A stretch of DNA of 64,000 nucleotides from Nansenia antarctica (GCA_963989245.1 OZ022348.1:34378776-34442775); one strand, 5' to 3'. Numbered from the stretch's first letter, positions 23,968 through 33,751 are shown. The notes: generated by a model not told the origin, from the sequence alone. Numbers and translations: made by a program.

Positions 23968-26900
23968 TTATTTTTCTGAGTGGGGCAGTCCCACTCATAT
24001 TTTTCATTTTTGTTGACAGTTACAGTGAAGATTTAGACTGGAAGGATGGGTGAGAGAGAGAGGAGGGATGACATGCAGATCCACACGCACGCACATGGCT
24101 CCTTACATACAGCTGGGGTGGGCGTGGCTACACTCACTGCCACACTAATACCCCCCACCCGACTTTGCTAACTAAATGTAGGTATTTAGTGAATGTAAAA
24201 CTGTTGGATATGATATCGAGTGGGTTCTTCATCGCTTCGTTTGTCGTCCTATGCCAAAAACTGGAAAACACATTTTTTCACAACAAGACTTGTTTGGCTC
24301 GATTGCGAGGTTTCACAATTGCCGAGATGCAGACTTTTTAATGAAACCGTGTCACATATACTGAAAATGTCTGCACTCACTGCAATGTGAGTCGCTTTTG
24401 ATAACAGTGTCAGCTAAATGGCATATATATATATATATATATCACATGTCCTGTTTGTGTGTGTATTGTGTTTGAAAACAAAGTGGTTCTAGGAACATGT
24501 GTGATTCTATGCATTCGTGTTTGAGTAACCCTATTCATTGAATAGTGGCCCTGCACATATGGCGCTTTTCTACTACCGTACCGTACCGTGCCGTACCGCG
24601 TGAGCCCGGTTTGTTTTGCTTTCTCCACTGCCAACCGAGCTGGGCCGAGCCGGGACGATTTAGTTCTAGTTCCAGAGGGGTAGCGAAAGGTACTTTTTGC
24701 CAGGCTGTGTGTGACGTGTGACGCTGCAGACCGTTGATTGGTCACAACATCGTCATCCCATGTTCCTGAGTTCACCACTAGCCGCCATTTTTAAATACCA
24801 CAACAGATTTCGCTCTAGGAAAATGTCATTTACTTTTTCTGTAATTATTTATTAATAAAGATTTGAAAAATTATGATAACCATCGTATTATCGTTTAATG
24901 TAATTTCAATGCATCATAGAACTTTTATTTACAACAAGCATAACAAAAAAATCGCTATTATGGTAGATTTCCCTTGCTCCCTTTCACACATGTCGGCATT
25001 TCCCTGGTTGCGCGATCTACTAGAACTACTAGATCTACTAGAACTGAAAGCGGCAAGTAACAGGCACGTAACATCCATATGCTGTATAAATAAATATATT
25101 TGACTACCAGCAAGACACCGGAGCACTCGTATCTATAACAAACGCGGAGATTGTATGAGCCCCGGCGTCAGTCCAATGGAAGCGTCAAGCACAGCCTTTC
25201 CTTAGAAATACATCGCTCCCTGTCTAACGTTATATATCTAACGTTACATGTTTTAAGGCTGATCTGTGCATGATAGTGCTGCATTTTGACATAATTCTTA
25301 TCGCATTTCCCCCTGTTGAGCTGTATAGCGGCACTTATTAAAGTGAAGTGCTCTTATGACACTTAACTCCTCCTACTGTCCCCACTCGCTCCAGGCCGTA
25401 CCGGTATGGTCAATGGAAAAGCGGCAATAGTCTCCAGCCTAAGGTGTACATAGGAAATACCTATGGCACTTTTCCATTGACCAGACCGGTACGGCTCGGC
25501 ATGGCACGCATTTGAAATTACGGTACGGTACGAGTAGGATACGCTTCTCCATTATACACAACAGACCTGGAGCGAGCCATTGAAATGACATTAAACATAG
25601 ATAATATGATGGATATCATAATTTTTCAAATCTTTATTAATAAGTAATTACAGAAAAAGTAAATGACATTTTCCAAGAGCGAAATCTGTTGTGGTATTTA
25701 AAAATAGTGGATAGCTTCTGAAAAAAAAGAAAGTATAAAAAAATAAATAATTGTGTATAGCGGTGAACTCTATGAACATGGAGTGACGATTTCCATTGAC
25801 CAATCAACGGTCTGCAGCGTCACACGTCACACACAGCCTGGCAAAAAGTACCTTTCGCTACTCCTTCCGAAGCGTAGCTAAAACGGCCCGGCTCGGTTGG
25901 CAGTGGAGAAAGCAAAACAAACCGGGCTCACGCGGTACGGCACGGTACGGCACGGTAGTGGAAAAGCGCCACTAGTGACGCATGTAACAAGAAGACAACC
26001 TGTCATATTATACAGTATTTAAAAATGAACTACCACTAATAGACTGTAATGTGATGGTCATGGTCAAATACTTTAACGGATAGTGAGATAATCCAGATGG
26101 AATATCAGATGTAATATGATCAGATGTAATATCCTTCTCTGTGTTTCAGTCCCAGGAGGCGGAGGTGCTGAGGGCCTTAGCGGAGAAGCGTGAGCACGAG
26201 AGAGACGTGCTGCTGAAGGCCATGGAGGAGAACAGCAACTTCAGCAAGATGGCGGAGGAGAAGCTCCAGATGAAGATGGATCAGATCAAAGAGAACCGCG
26301 ACGCCCACCTGGCAGCCATGATGGACCGCCTGCAGGAGAAGGTGAGACCGCTGAACCGCTTTGTCTCCAAGTGTCACCCTGGGATAGAATAGGGTTCTAA
26401 TGACATATCGAGTAAATAATAATACTAATAATACTACTACTAATAATAATAATAACCTTTATCAGTATAGCACTTTTCCTGCAAACGTTGCAGCTCAAAG
26501 TGCTCCAATCATTATATAATCATCATTTAATTATTTACTCATTTAAGGCAATATTAAAAAGATGGGTTTTTAGTCTTGACTTGAACATATGTGCTGAGGT
26601 TGCATCCCTAATGTAAACTGGCAGTGCATTCCACAATTTGGGTGCATAAAATGAGAATGCAGCCTCACCAAATCTCTTCTTTTGTACATGTGGTACACAG
26701 AGAAAACCAGCGTCAGAAGACCTGAGAGCTCTACTGGGCTGATATGCTAGCAAAAGGTCTTTCAGATATTCTGGTGCTGTGCGAGTGAGAGCTTTATAAA
26801 CAAGCAGAAGGATTTTGAAATCTATTCTGAACTTAACAGGAAGTCCTTGGGATCACTTTCCTTTGGGAAGTTAATGATTTTCTTGAATAACAACAGCTGG

Positions 26901-27085
26901 AACTGCCTTCTGTAACGTCAGTGATTGTGGTCATTCGTCATTGTCACTTATTGGGGTGTTGTAGCTATGGCTACAGTGTGACTTCCTGTCCTGTGTTGGT
27001 CTCAACTTCCTCTTCCGCCCTCCAGGAGAGACATGCAGCTATGGTACGCAGGAACAAAGAGCTGAGGGAAGAGCTGACAGCGTGA
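13160..27085 (+). CDS. stmn2: Stathmin-2 (SCG10), 5 coding exons
   Basis: Stathmin-2 is a neuronal phosphoprotein that binds tubulin dimers and regulates microtubule dynamics in growth cones. Exons are 13160-13178, 17014-17109, 17329-17501, 26150-26341 and 27026-27085. All have gt/ag sites and compatible phases, giving 179 residues, exactly the usual STMN2 length. The N-terminal membrane-targeting segment AYKEKMKELSVLSLICSCFYPE keeps the two palmitoylated Cys. DMEVKAINKRASGQAFEVIL starts the stathmin-like domain. The long helix (LEDIQKKLEAAEDRRR, then SQEAEVLRALAEKREHERDV onward) binds tubulin. Ser-Pro sites sit in PPSPVSD and VTSPPRR. The Met-Ala-Lys-Thr-Ala start and the absence of an RB3-type insert exclude stmn4; it could be stmn2a or stmn2b. 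Intron 3 (17502-26149) is filled with nested transposons. Confidence 0.93.
13849..14151. repeat. GACATTCATATAGCC minisatellite in stmn2 intron 1
   Basis: Units of gacattcatatagcctga alternate with gacattcatatagccatatagatatata over about 300 bp. The repetitive minus-strand frame across it is an artefact. Confidence 0.85.
14562..14636. repeat. 24-bp minisatellite, three units
   Basis: Three consecutive copies of a unit containing ggacagacagcagggtggga are seen. Confidence 0.8.
14936..15960 (-). mobile_element. L2-type LINE, 5' truncated, minus strand
   Basis: The 3' end on the minus strand is a (TTA)n tail (plus strand (ATA)n, 14936-14987) preceded by agcactatataagcctaatg. This 3' end recurs at 28487-28555 and 61275-61475. 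Upstream are reverse transcriptase C-terminal frames. Only about 1 kb of the element remains. Confidence 0.75.
15147..15957 (-). pseudogene. L2-type reverse transcriptase C-terminal fragment
   Basis: Two minus-strand frames, 15957-15634 and 15572-15147, form one RT C-terminus with a frame change between them. The first reads LNCNKSEILIIGP and VRNLGIIFDPTLSF. The second reads VQNSAARLLT, LHWLPVKYRIQFKILL, LRSDDQ, GDRAFSAAAPSLWNALP and FKQALKTHLF, an order typical of the L2 clade. The catalytic YADD region is not included. It is a dead fragment. Confidence 0.75.
16055..16245. repeat. 22-bp minisatellite (atcttcagtgtagagatgatac)
   Basis: About eight copies of a 22-bp unit, some extended by a duplicated atcttc, lie in stmn2 intron 1. 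Confidence 0.85.
16246..16941. other. Repeat-poor end of stmn2 intron 1
   Basis: The sequence is unique-looking and AT-rich, with no gene or repeat that I can name. Confidence 0.35.
16942..16968 (+). promoter_or_regulatory. (GT)n run just upstream of stmn2 exon 2
   Basis: An uninterrupted GT run of about 27 nt ends 45 nt before the exon 2 acceptor, followed by GT-rich gtgcggtgcgtgtgctgtg. In the transcript this is a (UG)n tract, the preferred ligand of TDP-43. Function is inferred. Confidence 0.4.
17522..17585 (+). mobile_element. 5' part of a split tRNA-derived SINE
   Basis: It has A box TGGCTCAGCTGGTAGAG and B box-like GGGTTCAATTCC, and the same head as the SINE at 11027. The body is interrupted at 17586 by a hairpin and at 17819 by a large TIR element. 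The SINE tail resumes at 24356. Confidence 0.75.
17586..17808. repeat. Near-perfect 100-bp inverted repeat (hairpin) with 23-nt loop
   Basis: The left arm 17586-17685 and right arm 17709-17808 are reverse complements with one mismatch seen. The outer ends read CCAATAGGCTAGGTGCACG. It lies inside the SINE between the B box and the tail. It may be a foldback/MITE-type insertion or an inverted duplication. Confidence 0.85.
18205..19241 (-). mobile_element. RTE-type LINE, 5' truncated, with 14-bp target duplication
   Basis: The flanking duplication TGACATGTTTAAAT is perfect (18191-18204 and 19242-19255). The 3' end on the minus strand carries a short aagtca-type tail. Only the 3' kilobase was inserted, typical of target-primed reverse transcription that stopped early. 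Confidence 0.85.
18217..19218 (-). pseudogene. RTE-type reverse transcriptase, C-terminal 333 residues
   Basis: The frame is open but lacks the endonuclease and the N-terminal half of the RT, so it is dead by truncation. Visible features are GVKQGCVMSGFLF (RT motif), YADDIVLLAES (catalytic YADD), FTYLGATMTTSGG, LLYGCETW and the terminal basic RRWKYIGHVLRK and GRRKRGRPKETWRR, a pattern common to RTE/RTE-X elements. Clade placement is from these motifs. Confidence 0.8.
19260..20454. other. Interior of the 17819-24355 element, no gene recognised
   Basis: It starts with a (TAA)n run (19261-19300) followed by tttttattgccatgtgtgcc, probably a minus-strand retroposon tail to about 19520. A (GCTA)n stretch lies at 19950-19975. 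No transposase frame is seen. Confidence 0.35.
21085..21290. repeat. (ATTACACT)n/(ATTACT)n repeat inside the piggyBac
   Basis: Tandem attacactatt variants lie between the N-terminal and main coding parts, where related transposases may have an intron. Confidence 0.8.
22693..22830. repeat. (GAG)n expansion inside the transposase gene
   Basis: This purine-only tract of gag/ggg units encodes poly-Glu or poly-Gly depending on frame. It separates the catalytic part from the Cys-rich domain. Confidence 0.9.
24356..24432 (+). mobile_element. 3' part of the split SINE
   Basis: The sequence atatactgaaaatgt...gtcagctaaatggcatata continues the SINE whose head is at 17522-17585. It ends in a (TA)n run. 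Confidence 0.75.
24561..25425. mobile_element. Small TIR element with GGTACGG-rich ends, copy 1
   Basis: It starts ggcgcttttctactaccgta and ends gtcaatggaaaagcggc. The ends are full of ccgtacc/ggtacgg repeats. Shared internal segments with the neighbour at 25465 are inverted. It resembles non-autonomous hAT elements whose ends read gcgcttttccactac, but that is a tentative recollection. No coding capacity is seen. Confidence 0.5.
25465..25970. mobile_element. Small TIR element with GGTACGG-rich ends, copy 2 (inverted)
   Basis: It starts ggcacttttccattgacc and ends ggtagtggaaaagcgcc. The interior (for example aaatctttattaataagtaattac) is the reverse complement of copy 1 sequence around 24845. 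It is about 360 bp shorter than copy 1, so an internal deletion separates them. Confidence 0.55.
26400..26860 (-). mobile_element. L2-type LINE 3' fragment in stmn2 intron 4
   Basis: The minus-strand frame 26753-26535 reads SRALRSSDAG, KRFGEAAFSFYAPKLWNALP and FKSRLKTHLF, the L2-clade C-terminus. The 3' side carries a (TAA)n-type tail at 26415-26455. Confidence 0.7.
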
Positions 27086-28400
27086 GCCCCGTCTAACCCC
27101 GCCAACCCTCCGTCGTCTAGCCCCGCCCCCGGCCCCTCCTGAGCAGTCACCTAGCCCCGGAGACACCACACCACACCCTTCCATCAACCCCACCATAAGC
27201 ACCTACCCTATCAGTATTATCAGTGGATACAAAATGGATCACTGTTAATGATTTTCTTGATTTTGAAGAAAAAACAACATGAATGCATATTATTTTGTAA
27301 ATACTTATTTATTTTTTAAATCTATCTATCTATCTATCTATCTTTCTATCTATCAGTCTGTCTATCTATCTATCTATCTATCTATTTATCTATAGTGATG
27401 GATAGGCAGGTAGAGAAGAAACAAATGTACTGAGCTGTACAATTTCAAATGTTTTGTTTGTTATTTACTTATTGGTTCTTGAAATTTGAATCTGCGACAA
27501 TTTTCTTGTGAAAGGCTTTGGTGTTGTGAGTTGGTTGTTAGCTGACGTTCGTTTTCTGATGATGTCAGTTTCTGTGTCTTTGTGAAGAATGCAAATGGTT
27601 AGTGTACTCAGACGCCATACTACTCAAGATATCGCCGCACCTCATGTTATCACCTCACACACACATATACACACACACTCTCACTCCTGCACACCGTGAC
27701 ACACATGTAATGAACGCACATGTAATAACTGCACATCAACAATGTGACAAACCCTCAAGCTTGAAATACCCACCTGAACTGAATAGGTTAATAGGTTGAT
27801 TGTCTAGAAACAGTCATGTGGAATATGTGTGGCCAGAGGGAGCAACTGTTTATAAAACGGGACTTCAAGATTCCTCCTGACCTCTGGCTACTGTTGGGTG
27901 ACTATGTGATCTCCTCAAGCGTACTCTGTCTCTATTCTGTTATCTATACAGTATTTGGAGATACGTCTCCTAGAATGTTCTGAACTTATCAAACTGTCTC
28001 GACACAGCATCTTGGCCAGTAGAATGTGCTGTTGCCTCCTCCTTGTTATTGATAGTGTGAACATGTGTGTGTGTGTGCGTGTGGGTGTGTATGTGTGTTT
28101 CAGGTGAGGTATCATTAGCCTCTTTTCTCTTTAGAAGCTAAATGGAGAATGGGTGCAGAATGCTCCATATTCAGCACACTAAATGACTCTCTTTTGGATA
28201 TGCCACAATGATCTGCCTGCATCCTCTGCTGCCAACATGAATGGTGTTGCTCCTCCATATCTCTCTGTGCTTATTCAAGCTTTGCTGAATAAAGGTTTGG
28301 GGTTCTGTGAACATGGCATGCGCCATCTCATACTTTTCTGTGCTAAAGACAAGGAAACATGTAAACTGCCAAATAAAAGAACCAATTACCCAAGGATGTG
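27086..28400 (+). other. Probable stmn2 3' untranslated region
   Basis: No coding frame is recognised. There is a (TCTA)n microsatellite at 27325-27392. AATAAA signals at 28288-28293 and 28372-28377 are candidate ends. A long AT-rich 3' UTR fits stathmin-2 in other vertebrates; the exact end is not visible. Confidence 0.45.
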
Positions 28401-28486
28401 TGATCCTTTCTAAATGAGTCATCTATGCAGCAGTTCCTAATCTTCGGGTGGGGTCCCCTGAGACCAACCTCTATGATTTGATATAC

Positions 28487-28555
28487 AAGCATCTTTGAGT
28501 GTCTAGAAAAGCACTATATAAGTCTAATGTATTATTATTATTATTATTATTATTA
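28487..28555 (+). mobile_element. Tiny L2-type LINE 3' end
   Basis: The sequence tgagtgtctagaaaagcactatataag and a (ATT)n tail match, inverted, the 3' end at 14936-15020. Confidence 0.7.
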
Positions 28556-28556
28556 T

Positions 28557-28893
28557 ATGTACAGTGCCCTCCAAATATTGGAAAGAGGAACCATTTTGTT
28601 TTCTTTTAGCTACAGTATATACTTCAACTGTTTGGATTTTAAAACACTTACTATGAGGTTAAAGTAGATATTCTCAGCTTTAACGTTCAATGTTTTATTT
28701 TTTCCGATTGATTTCACCATTTAGAAATTACACCCCTTTTTACACATCTGCATTTCAGGGCACCAAAAGTAATCATAATCATAATAATAATAGTAATAAT
28801 AGTACCAATAATAATAATAATAATAACAATAACAATAATAATAGTACCAATAATAATAATAATAATAGTAATAATATTAATAATGATAATAAC

Positions 28894-28934
<41 letters not shown>

Positions 28935-29092
28935 ATAATGTCCCACAAATCAGGAGCACTCTCCAGGAGGTAGGTGTGAAGGTGTCAGAGACTACCATCC
29001 ACATAATATGTCACCAACTCATCTACAGAGGCTTTGCAAAGTGCAAACCACTAGTTATCTTCAGAAAGGATGGTCAGGTTACAGTTTTCTAA
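28557..29092 (+). mobile_element. Tc1-like transposon remnant split by an (AAT)n repeat
   Basis: The start tacagtgccctccaaatatt resembles a Tc1-like terminus. After a 165-bp (AAT)n-type microsatellite (28770-28935) comes a frame reading VKVSETTIHIICHQLIYRGFAKCKPL, the helix-turn-helix to linker region of Tc1 transposases. It is broken and short. Confidence 0.6.
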
Positions 29093-29154
29093 ATGGTGAA
29101 CCCAATCTGAAAAAAACAACTATTGAATTACATTTTTTTCCGTTTGCTAAGTTG

Positions 29155-30030
29155 TAGTGTTAAAAACTGAAGTCACATACAGTCACACAAACTCTTCATA
29201 CAGTCAGCGAAACAGAAGTCCATGTGGACCAGACTGTGACTAATTCTTACATTGCTGCTTTCACACAAAATGCATTCAATAACCATGTTCTCCAAAATCC
29301 ATGAACTCTTCTCTCATTCAAACACCACCACCTGCAAAACACTATGTATTTGCAACACATTTTCCCAATGTTAACACACTGTGTTCAAAACTGTGAAGAA
29401 CACATTCAAAACAGAATGATTTGGTGAATGTTTGCAGTAATCATATTGAAATGTCTAGAAAATATTAGCAGAATATATACAATGAAATGAAATAGACTAG
29501 ATGGCATTGCCAGGGAAGACATTAGATGTGACCAGATGCAGACCAGAGGGTGGACCAAAACCCTCAGGAGTGAGACGTTTGTTTTGTGATTGCTATTGTA
29601 TTGTAGCCATGGAATTTCTGTTTTTTTTCTCCACTTTATTTATATACTTTTCATTTTCCACAAGTAAATGTAGTGTACTTTGAAGTAAATACCGTAACTT
29701 ACTTTCTGCAACAACAAAAAAAGAATACACTAAAGGATAGAAGCAAATTGCAGCGTTTCTGATTCATTCTTGTTGCCTAATACTTGTACAGTCAACTATT
29801 CTGTCGATGATTACTATAAATCAAACCATTCTTATAATGAAATATTCATTCTTGTGAAAACTATGTAATGCTCCCTGTTGTTAGTGTTTTGTAGGTCATA
29901 GTGTTATGAATGACTGTGTATGTTTTCTGAGTGAACATTGTCGCCAGAGTATGGTTGAATGAGCTTCTTTTGAGACATGTATGAAGAGTTTTGAACTTTT
30001 GACAATGTGACTTCAGTTTTGAACACTGCG
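29155..30030. mobile_element. Candidate non-autonomous TIR element
   Basis: The left end gtgttaaaaactgaagtcacat (29158) is matched by the right end atgtgacttcagttttgaacac (about 30006-30027), inverted with small differences. About 870 bp lie between, with no coding frame. A shorter echo (tgtgttcaaaactgtgaag) lies at 29380. Confidence 0.5.
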
Positions 30031-30302
30031 ACTTAAGCAATCGGAAGAGAAAAAAAATGTAAAGCTGAGAATCTGTTTTTTGACCCCATAGTAACCCCTG
30101 GTGCAGACCATGTTCGATGAATGGTAAACATGCAACTGATTCTGTCCAGCAGGTGGCAGTAGGAGGCCTCTTTGAATACTACTCAACTGCGGGAATGAGC
30201 ATGACTTCAGAATTAGAGACTTGTTATTGATAGACTTGACTTGATATATACTTGAGACGAGATATATATGTATTTCTGGGCATGAGCTCTCTCCAAATAT
30301 AT

Positions 30303-30655
30303 ATACAGTACCAGTCAAAAGTTTGGACACACCTTCTCATTCAATGGTTTTCTTTATTTGTTTTAAAGAATTTTCTACATTGTAGATTAATACTGAAGAC
30401 ATCAAAACTATGGAAGAACACATATGGAATTATGTAGTCAACAAAAAAAGGTAAACAAAAGGTGGCTACTTTGAAGAATCTAAAATATAAAACATATTCT
30501 GGTTTGTTTAACACTTTTTTTGTTTGCTACATAATTCCATATGTCTTCTTTCTTAGTTTTGAAGTCTTCAGTATTAATCTACGATGTAGAAACTAATAAA
30601 AAATAAAGAAAACCATTGAATGAGAAAGTGTGTCCAAACTTTTGACTGGTATTAT
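30303..30655. mobile_element. Tc1-type palindromic MITE
   Basis: The left side (cagtaccagtcaaaagtttggacacaccttctcattcaatgg) is repeated inverted on the right (ccattgaatgagaaagtgtgtccaaacttttgactggta). The arms extend inward through taatactgaaga / tcttcagtatta. This terminal sequence is common in fish Tc1-like elements. Confidence 0.75.
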
Positions 30656-30953
30656 ATATATATAATAGTATATACAAATACTGGGTAGGGCCTTCTTTAT
30701 AAGGAACACTATACTAATACTGGGTAGGGTCTCCCTTTATTAGGAACACTATGCCAATACTGGGTAGGGCATCCCTTTATTAACACTATACTAATACTGG
30801 GTAGGGTCTCCCTTTATTAGGAACACTATGCTAATACAGTGGCGGCTGGTGCTAAACATTTTGGGTGGGGCACAGGTTATGGGGGCATGCTCCACGGGGA
30901 AGAATATCAACTTTAAAATCTGGATTTACAGTTGATTTTAGCATGAGAATAGC

Positions 30954-31597
30954 TCTACCCCCCTGTACAGACCTCGCCATCCCCTCTACCCCCCTGTACA
31001 GACCTCTTCATCCCCTCTACCCACCTCTACAGACCTCTTCATCCCCTCTACCCCCCTGTACAGACCTCTTCATCCCCTCTACCCACCTCTACAGACCTCT
31101 TCATCACCTCTACCCACCTCTACATCCCCTCTACCCACCTCTACAGACCTCTCCATCCCCTCTACCCCCTGTACAGACCTCTCCATCCCCTCTACCCTCC
31201 TCTACAGACCTCTTCATCCCCTCTACCCCCCTGTACATACCTCCTCATCCCCCCTACCCCCCTGTACAGACCTCTTCATCCCCTCTACCCCCCTGTACAT
31301 ACATCCTCATCCCCCCTACCCCCCTGTACAGACCTCTCCATCCCCTCTACCCCCTGTACAGACCTCTCCATCCCCTCTACCCCCTTGTACAGACCTCTTC
31401 ATCCCCTCTACCCCCCTGTACAGACCTCTCCATCCCCTCTACCCCCCTGTACAGACCTCTCCATCCCCTCTACCCCCTTGTACAGACCTCTTCATCCCCT
31501 CTACCCCCCTGTACATACCTCCTCATCCCCCCTACCCCCCTGTACAGACCTCTTCATCCCCCCTACCCCCCTGTACAGACCTCTTCATCCCCTCTAG
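30954..31597. repeat. C-rich minisatellite inside the hAT element
   Basis: Units of about 27 bp (cccctctacccccctgtacagacctcttcat) repeat about 23 times. The proline-rich frames across it are artefacts. Confidence 0.85.
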
Positions 31598-31884
31598 TGA
31601 GTGTGTGTGTGTGTGTGTGTGTGTGCGTGTGCTGAATACATAAACAAACAAGCTAAAAGACGACAATAGAAAACGTACCATGCTGACGATATGACTAAAT
31701 GTTTGAAGTAGCTTTTATCTTAGCTGACTCACTTACCTTCAGGTCGAGTTTGTGTATTCTGGCTTCGCAAAACACCAACAGTAGCAGCCTAACAGCCGCG
31801 GAGATTGCGACCACAAACGAAGTTTGACTTCGGTAATAGGTCCAGTTGTAATATCCTCAAGTTGGGAACAAAAGATGCCTCCTT

Positions 31885-32106
31885 CTAATCCATTTGTTCA
31901 ATTTGTTTACAGAAAGAAATCCTCCTAAATCCTCGGTTATACGATTTTCCCATTTTCCCTGCCTTTGTATAAACTTGCTTTATAATTAAATTTGGTCTGG
32001 GTGGTCCTAATTCCTTTACTGTTAATTTCTCCTGGTTGCTACGACGGCTGAACGGTGTTTCTTTTAAAGATTCAACCGAGTTGTTCAGAACATTACTAGC
32101 CGCCAT
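31885..32106 (-). pseudogene. First-exon remnant of a ZMYM1-like (TTF-type) hAT transposase
   Basis: The frame starts MAASNVLNNSVESLKETPFS and continues RRSNQEKLTVKELGPPRPN, resembling the stretch before the TTF zinc finger of ZMYM1-like hAT transposases. The finger and catalytic parts are missing. The frame is 73 residues and unchanged in copy 2 (54827-55048). The family call is tentative. Confidence 0.4.
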
Positions 32107-33751
32107 AGCGATGGTGAAGCAGGTCTTAAGCTACGCCGGACATGACGTAAGCACGTACGATTCTTTGTGCATGTCCCAAAACCCCATAGACAAATGACCG
32201 AATGGCCTGAAGTAACCAAAATAGATTTTACATGCAAGTCTACGAGAACAGCCTAGTGCAATTTCGCGTAGAGTGAAAGTTGCCCCGAAAGGGGCGGGAC
32301 TTGAAGCTGATTGGAACATACTCCACAGAACACTAGCTGATTGGACTATGATATACTCCACAGAACACTAGCTGATTGGACTATGATATTCAGAAGCAAC
32401 ACTGTCTAGAAGTCATAGAAAAAAAATCTCTCTCTTCTCCCTTTGGTGGGGCATTGTCCAATTGCCCCTAATGAACCAGCCTCCCCTGTGCTAATACTGG
32501 GTAGGGCATCCCTTTATTAGGAACACTATGCTAATACTGGGTAGGGCTTCCCTTTATTAGGAACACTATGCTAATACTGGGTAGGGCCTCCCTTTATTAG
32601 GAACACTATACTAATACTGGGTAGGGCATCCCTTTATTAGGAACACTATGCTAATACTGGGTAGGGCATCCCTTTATTAGGAACACTATGCTAATACTGG
32701 GTAGGGCCTCCCTTTATTAGGAACACTATGCTAATACTGGGTAGGGCCTCCCTTTATTAGGAACACTATGCTAATACTGGGTAGGGCATCCCTTTATTAG
32801 GAACACTATACTAATACTGGGTAGGACCTCCCTTTATTAGGAACACTATACTAATACTGGGTAGGACTTCCCTTTATTAGGAACACTATACTAATACTGG
32901 GTAGGGTCTCCCTTTATTAGGAACACTATACTAATACTGGGTAGGGTATCCCTTTATTAGGAACACTATACTAATACTGGGTAGGACTTCCCTTTATTAG
33001 GAACACTATACTAATACTGGGTAGGGTCTCCCTTTATTAGGAACACTATGCTAATACTGGGTAGGACTTCCCTTTATTAGGAACACTATACTAATACTGG
33101 GTAGGGCCTCCCTTTATTAACACTATACTAATACTGGGTAGGACCTTCTTTATTAGGAACACTATGCTAATACTGGGTAGGGCCTCACTTTTACGTGGCA
33201 TTGATTCAAGATGTTGGAAACATTCCTTTGAGTTTCTGGTCCGTGTTCCCATGATTGCATTAGGTAATTCCTGCAGATTTTCCAGGTGCACTTTCAAGAT
33301 GTGAATCTTCCTATTCTACCACATCCCAAAGGTGTTCTATTGGATTCAGATCCGGTGTCAGGGAAGGCCACTGAAGAACACTGAACTCATCCTCATGTTC
33401 ATGAAACCATACTCAAATATAGGCTGTTGCGTTCAAGCGGTGATTAATTGGTATTAACGGACCCAAATTGTGCAAAGAAAACATTCCCCACACCATTACA
33501 CCACCTGAATGAATGAGAAGGTGTACAGGTGTTCCTAATGAAGTGTTAGATCAGAGCAAGTATCAAAGTCTCTAGATCATTAGACAATTGGGGCTGTTAC
33601 CATGAACAACACCTTGGAAGTTGTACAGTGATTTATTGGTAAAGCTTCTGGACTGTGTAGCCCAGTTCTGATTCCATTTCCCTCCATGTCCCATTCTCCT
33701 TCACACTAGTGTCTCCTTCTCAGAGCAGTGGGGTCAGGGAGCTTTGTATTT

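Larger units (their letters stand above)
17819..24355. mobile_element. 6.5-kb unassigned DNA element with GTGACA ends, carrying nested insertions
   Basis: The left end is GTGACAGGGCATGGTTAAAAAGTC. The right end inverted reads GTGACACGGTTTCATTAAAAAG. Flanks are atat on both sides. Removing the element and one atat restores ccatatatactg, exactly as in the intact SINE at 11027. Inside are an RTE-type LINE (18205-19241), a piggyBac pseudogene (about 20455-23922) and about 1.8 kb of unassigned sequence. No transposase belonging to the host element is recognised. About 150 bp of the left end recurs, inverted, at 36095-36246. The superfamily is unknown. Confidence 0.6.
30837..32488 (-). mobile_element. 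Non-autonomous hAT element, copy 1 (8-bp TSD TGCTAATA)
   Basis: The 1652-bp element starts CAGTGGCGGCTGGT and ends ACCAGCCTCCCCTG. It is flanked by TGCTAATA on both sides (30829-30836 and 32489-32496). The 8-bp duplication and CAG ends are hAT hallmarks. The interior holds a C-rich minisatellite (30954-31597), a (GT)n run and a short conserved minus-strand frame. Copy 2 at 53758 is nearly identical. Confidence 0.85.
30665..33548 (-). mobile_element. Tc1-like transposon whose end has expanded into a 40-bp minisatellite
   Basis: Tandem 40-bp units (aatactgggtagggcctccc + tttattaggaacactatgct) run 30675-30836 and 32489-33185. They are interrupted by a hAT element (30837-32488). The remaining part 33186-33548 matches the interior of a widespread vertebrate Tc1-like element (ggaaacattcctttgag; catcccaaaggtgttctattgga; caccattacaccacc). 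It ends with gtgtacaggtgttcctaatgaagtg, the inverted form of cctttattaggaacac in each unit. So each satellite unit contains the transposon's own terminal repeat. Confidence 0.7.

Noticed and set aside
30865..31635. 256-residue proline-rich frame, repeated at 53786-54577
   Set aside because: Translation of the C-rich minisatellite inside the hAT element; no start context or domain.
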